From Athalassotoga sp964433875 (GTDB taxonomy: Bacteria; Thermotogota; Thermotogae; Mesoaciditogales; Mesoaciditogaceae), in the NCBI GenBank assembly GCA_964433875.1, contig CAYSSO010000049.1:1-6632 (forward strand): a stretch of DNA of 6,632 bases, in the 5' to 3' direction. How positions within the stretch are numbered: position 1 is the stretch's first letter; the number at the start of each line of letters is the position of its first letter. The notes below the pieces were generated by a model. That model was not told where the DNA came from and did no database searches. It saw only the letters and a list, made by a program, of their open reading frames with translations. The translations under genes and the position numbers were made by a program. This document shows, one piece after another, positions 5,657-6,632 of the stretch.

Positions 5657-6615
5657 AGGATTCTATCTACTTCTTTCATTATATCGTCTGTCAATTTGTT
5701 CTTTATCTCGGCCGCGGCTAAATTTTCTTTGAATTGATCGATACTGCTTACTCCCAGTATCACGCTGCTTACATTTTTGTTCTTCAAAACCCACGCTATC
5801 GCAAGTTGGGAAAGTTTTACATCCAAAGATTTCGCGATCTTCTCAAGCNNNNNNNNNNATCTTACCTTCTCGATTCTCTCCTTTGAAAAACGGCCGTCCT
5901 CTTCAAAACGTTTTTTCAAATCAGGAAAGAGATCGAGCCTGCTTCCCTTTGGAACCCCTTCGTTGTATTTGCCCGTAAGAATTCCAGAGGCGAGAGGGCT
6001 GAAGGTTGTCAATCCCATGCCGTACTTTTCATATATCGGAAGGTATTCCTTCTCGACTCTGTCCCTTTTGAGCATGTTGTATTGTGGCTGCTCGACTATC
6101 GGTTCAATACATCTCCATTCCCTGCATACCCTGTGAGCCTCCTCTATCTCGGCCGCGCTCCATTCAGATGTGCCCCAGTACAAGGCCATCCCGCTTCTTA
6201 CCAGATAATCCATCCCTAACACTACCTCTTCCATCGGCACCGACGGGTCCGGCCTGTGACAGTACACTATGTCCACATATTCCATCTCAAGCCTCTTTAG
6301 TGAGTTCCTTAAACCTTCCACAAGATGCTTCCTCGATAATCCCGTGTCATTCGGCCCAGGTCCTCCCCAGAATATCTTCGTCGATACCACCAAATCTTCC
6401 CGCCTGAAGTCTTTGAGAGCCTGGCTTAGTATGTATTCGGCCATCCCTCCCTGGTAGGCCTCGGCCGTGTCAAAAAAGTTTATCCCATTCTTGAAGGCTT
6501 CCCTTATTATCTTCTTCGATGTATCAACGTCCAACTGGGGACCAAAGGTCAGCCATGTCCCAAATCCTACCTCGCTTATTTTTAATCCCCATTTTCCAAC
6601 CTTCCTGTATTCCAT
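5653..6615 (-). CDS. Aldo-keto reductase, potassium-channel beta-subunit-like (AKR6/AKR14 type)
   Basis: NADPH-dependent (beta/alpha)8-barrel reductase of carbonyl compounds, cytoplasmic, 320 residues with a small N gap. The sequence follows eukaryotic Kv-beta closely: GTWLTFG near 19-25, FFDTAEAY (47-54), STKIFWGG (78-85), RPDP (121-124), YWGTSEWS (146-153), FSPLASGI-LTGKY (205-217), SSVILGVSS (283-291). The catalytic tetrad is D49, Y54, K80 and H120. Animal Kv-beta has Asn at the last position (NRPDP), while this protein has the classical His (CHRPDP), so it should be a fully active reductase. A strong SD (AAAGGAGTGA, 6630-6621) stands eight bases before the ATG. It is the first visible gene of the operon with menA and ndh. 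The promoter lies beyond the window, or the operon has further genes. Its physiological substrate is unknown. Detoxifying methylglyoxal or quinone-derived carbonyls is a family-level guess. Confidence 0.92.
   Translation of the reverse strand: MEYRKVGKWGLKISEVGFGTWLTFGPQLDVDTSKKIIREAFKNGINFFDTAEAYQGGMAEYILSQALKDFRREDLVVSTKIFWGGPGPNDTGLSRKHLVEGLRNSLKRLEMEYVDIVYCHRPDPSVPMEEVVLGMDYLVRSGMALYWGTSEWSAAEIEEAHRVCREWRCIEPIVEQPQYNMLKRDRVEKEYLPIYEKYGMGLTTFSPLASGILTGKYNEGVPKGSRLDLFPDLKKRFEEDGRFSKERIEKVRXXXXLEKIAKSLDVKLSQLAIAWVLKNKNVSSVILGVSSIDQFKENLAAAEIKNKLTDDIMKEVDRIL
5849..5858. other. Assembly gap (10 N) inside the aldo-keto reductase
   Basis: Ten undetermined bases. The frame on both sides is the same and matches the family. 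Compared with animal Kv-beta (K-L-K-E-L-Q-A-I-A), the protein here (K-V-R-xxxx-L-E-K-I-A) appears three residues too long, so the run may be a fixed placeholder for about one real base. Confidence 0.75.
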
Positions 6616-6620
6616 CTAAA

Positions 6621-6630
6621 TCACTCCTTT
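6621..6630 (-). promoter_or_regulatory. Shine-Dalgarno of the aldo-keto reductase
   Basis: Minus strand AAAGGAGTGA, with its AGGAG core eight bases before the ATG at 6615. It fixes the start, which also matches the usual N-terminus of the family (M-x-Y-R-x-x-G). Confidence 0.8.
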
Positions 6631-6632
6631 CA

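Noticed and set aside
5777..6457. Several overlapping plus-strand ORFs of 62-119 codons
   Set aside because: All are antisense to the well-matched aldo-keto reductase, have no SD and show unnatural composition.
1..6632. tRNA, rRNA, CRISPR arrays, insertion sequences, attachment sites
   Set aside because: I looked for cloverleaf-like, direct-repeat and terminal inverted-repeat patterns by eye and saw none.

Overview
The window is a piece of a draft bacterial genome or metagenome scaffold (two N runs, 2502-2557 and 5849-5858). It looks like an AT-leaning, SD-using bacterium, with sigma-70 type promoters, strong AGGAGG-type ribosome binding sites and tightly packed operons. A Kv-beta-like aldo-keto reductase and a monofunctional mannose-1-phosphate guanylyltransferase are both familiar from Thermotogota and Firmicutes-like anaerobes. 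I can only offer that assignment as a weak guess.

Layout. (1) Positions 1-1009, plus strand: the 3' end of a sugar-nucleotide gene (GDP-mannose pyrophosphorylase, cut by the window edge), then a left-handed beta-helix hexapeptide-repeat transferase that probably carries a one-base error in a G run at its start. (2) Positions 969-2615, minus strand: a two-gene unit of an ATP-grasp ligase followed, with a 14-base overlap, by a HAD phosphatase. This unit runs head-on into the hexapeptide gene with a 41-base tail-to-tail overlap. Hand counts of sample lines give roughly 27-35% GC across these first 2.6 kb, and the content resembles an accessory cell-surface polysaccharide locus. (3) Positions 2616-2911: a divergent promoter region, then a 37-codon small ORF with a very good promoter and SD, ending in a perfect 12-bp hairpin directly before wrbA. 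(4) Positions 2912-3526, plus strand: wrbA, an FMN-dependent NAD(P)H:quinone oxidoreductase. (5) Positions 3565-6615, minus strand: an operon of aldo-keto reductase, then a MenA-like UbiA prenyltransferase (4-base ATGA overlap), then a type II NADH dehydrogenase (13-base gap). It converges on wrbA at a shared hairpin terminator. GC in this right half is clearly higher (about 43-60% in sampled lines).

How the genes fit. The left half likely makes or decorates an activated sugar or surface glycan: GDP-mannose synthesis, an acyl- or acetyltransferase-like beta-helix enzyme, and an ATP-dependent ligase paired with a phosphatase. The right half is a small redox module around a membrane quinone: a prenyltransferase that makes the lipid quinone precursor, NDH-2 to reduce the quinone with NADH, WrbA to reduce soluble quinones by two electrons, and an aldo-keto reductase for carbonyl compounds. 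The least explained element is the promoter / small ORF / hairpin unit in front of wrbA.
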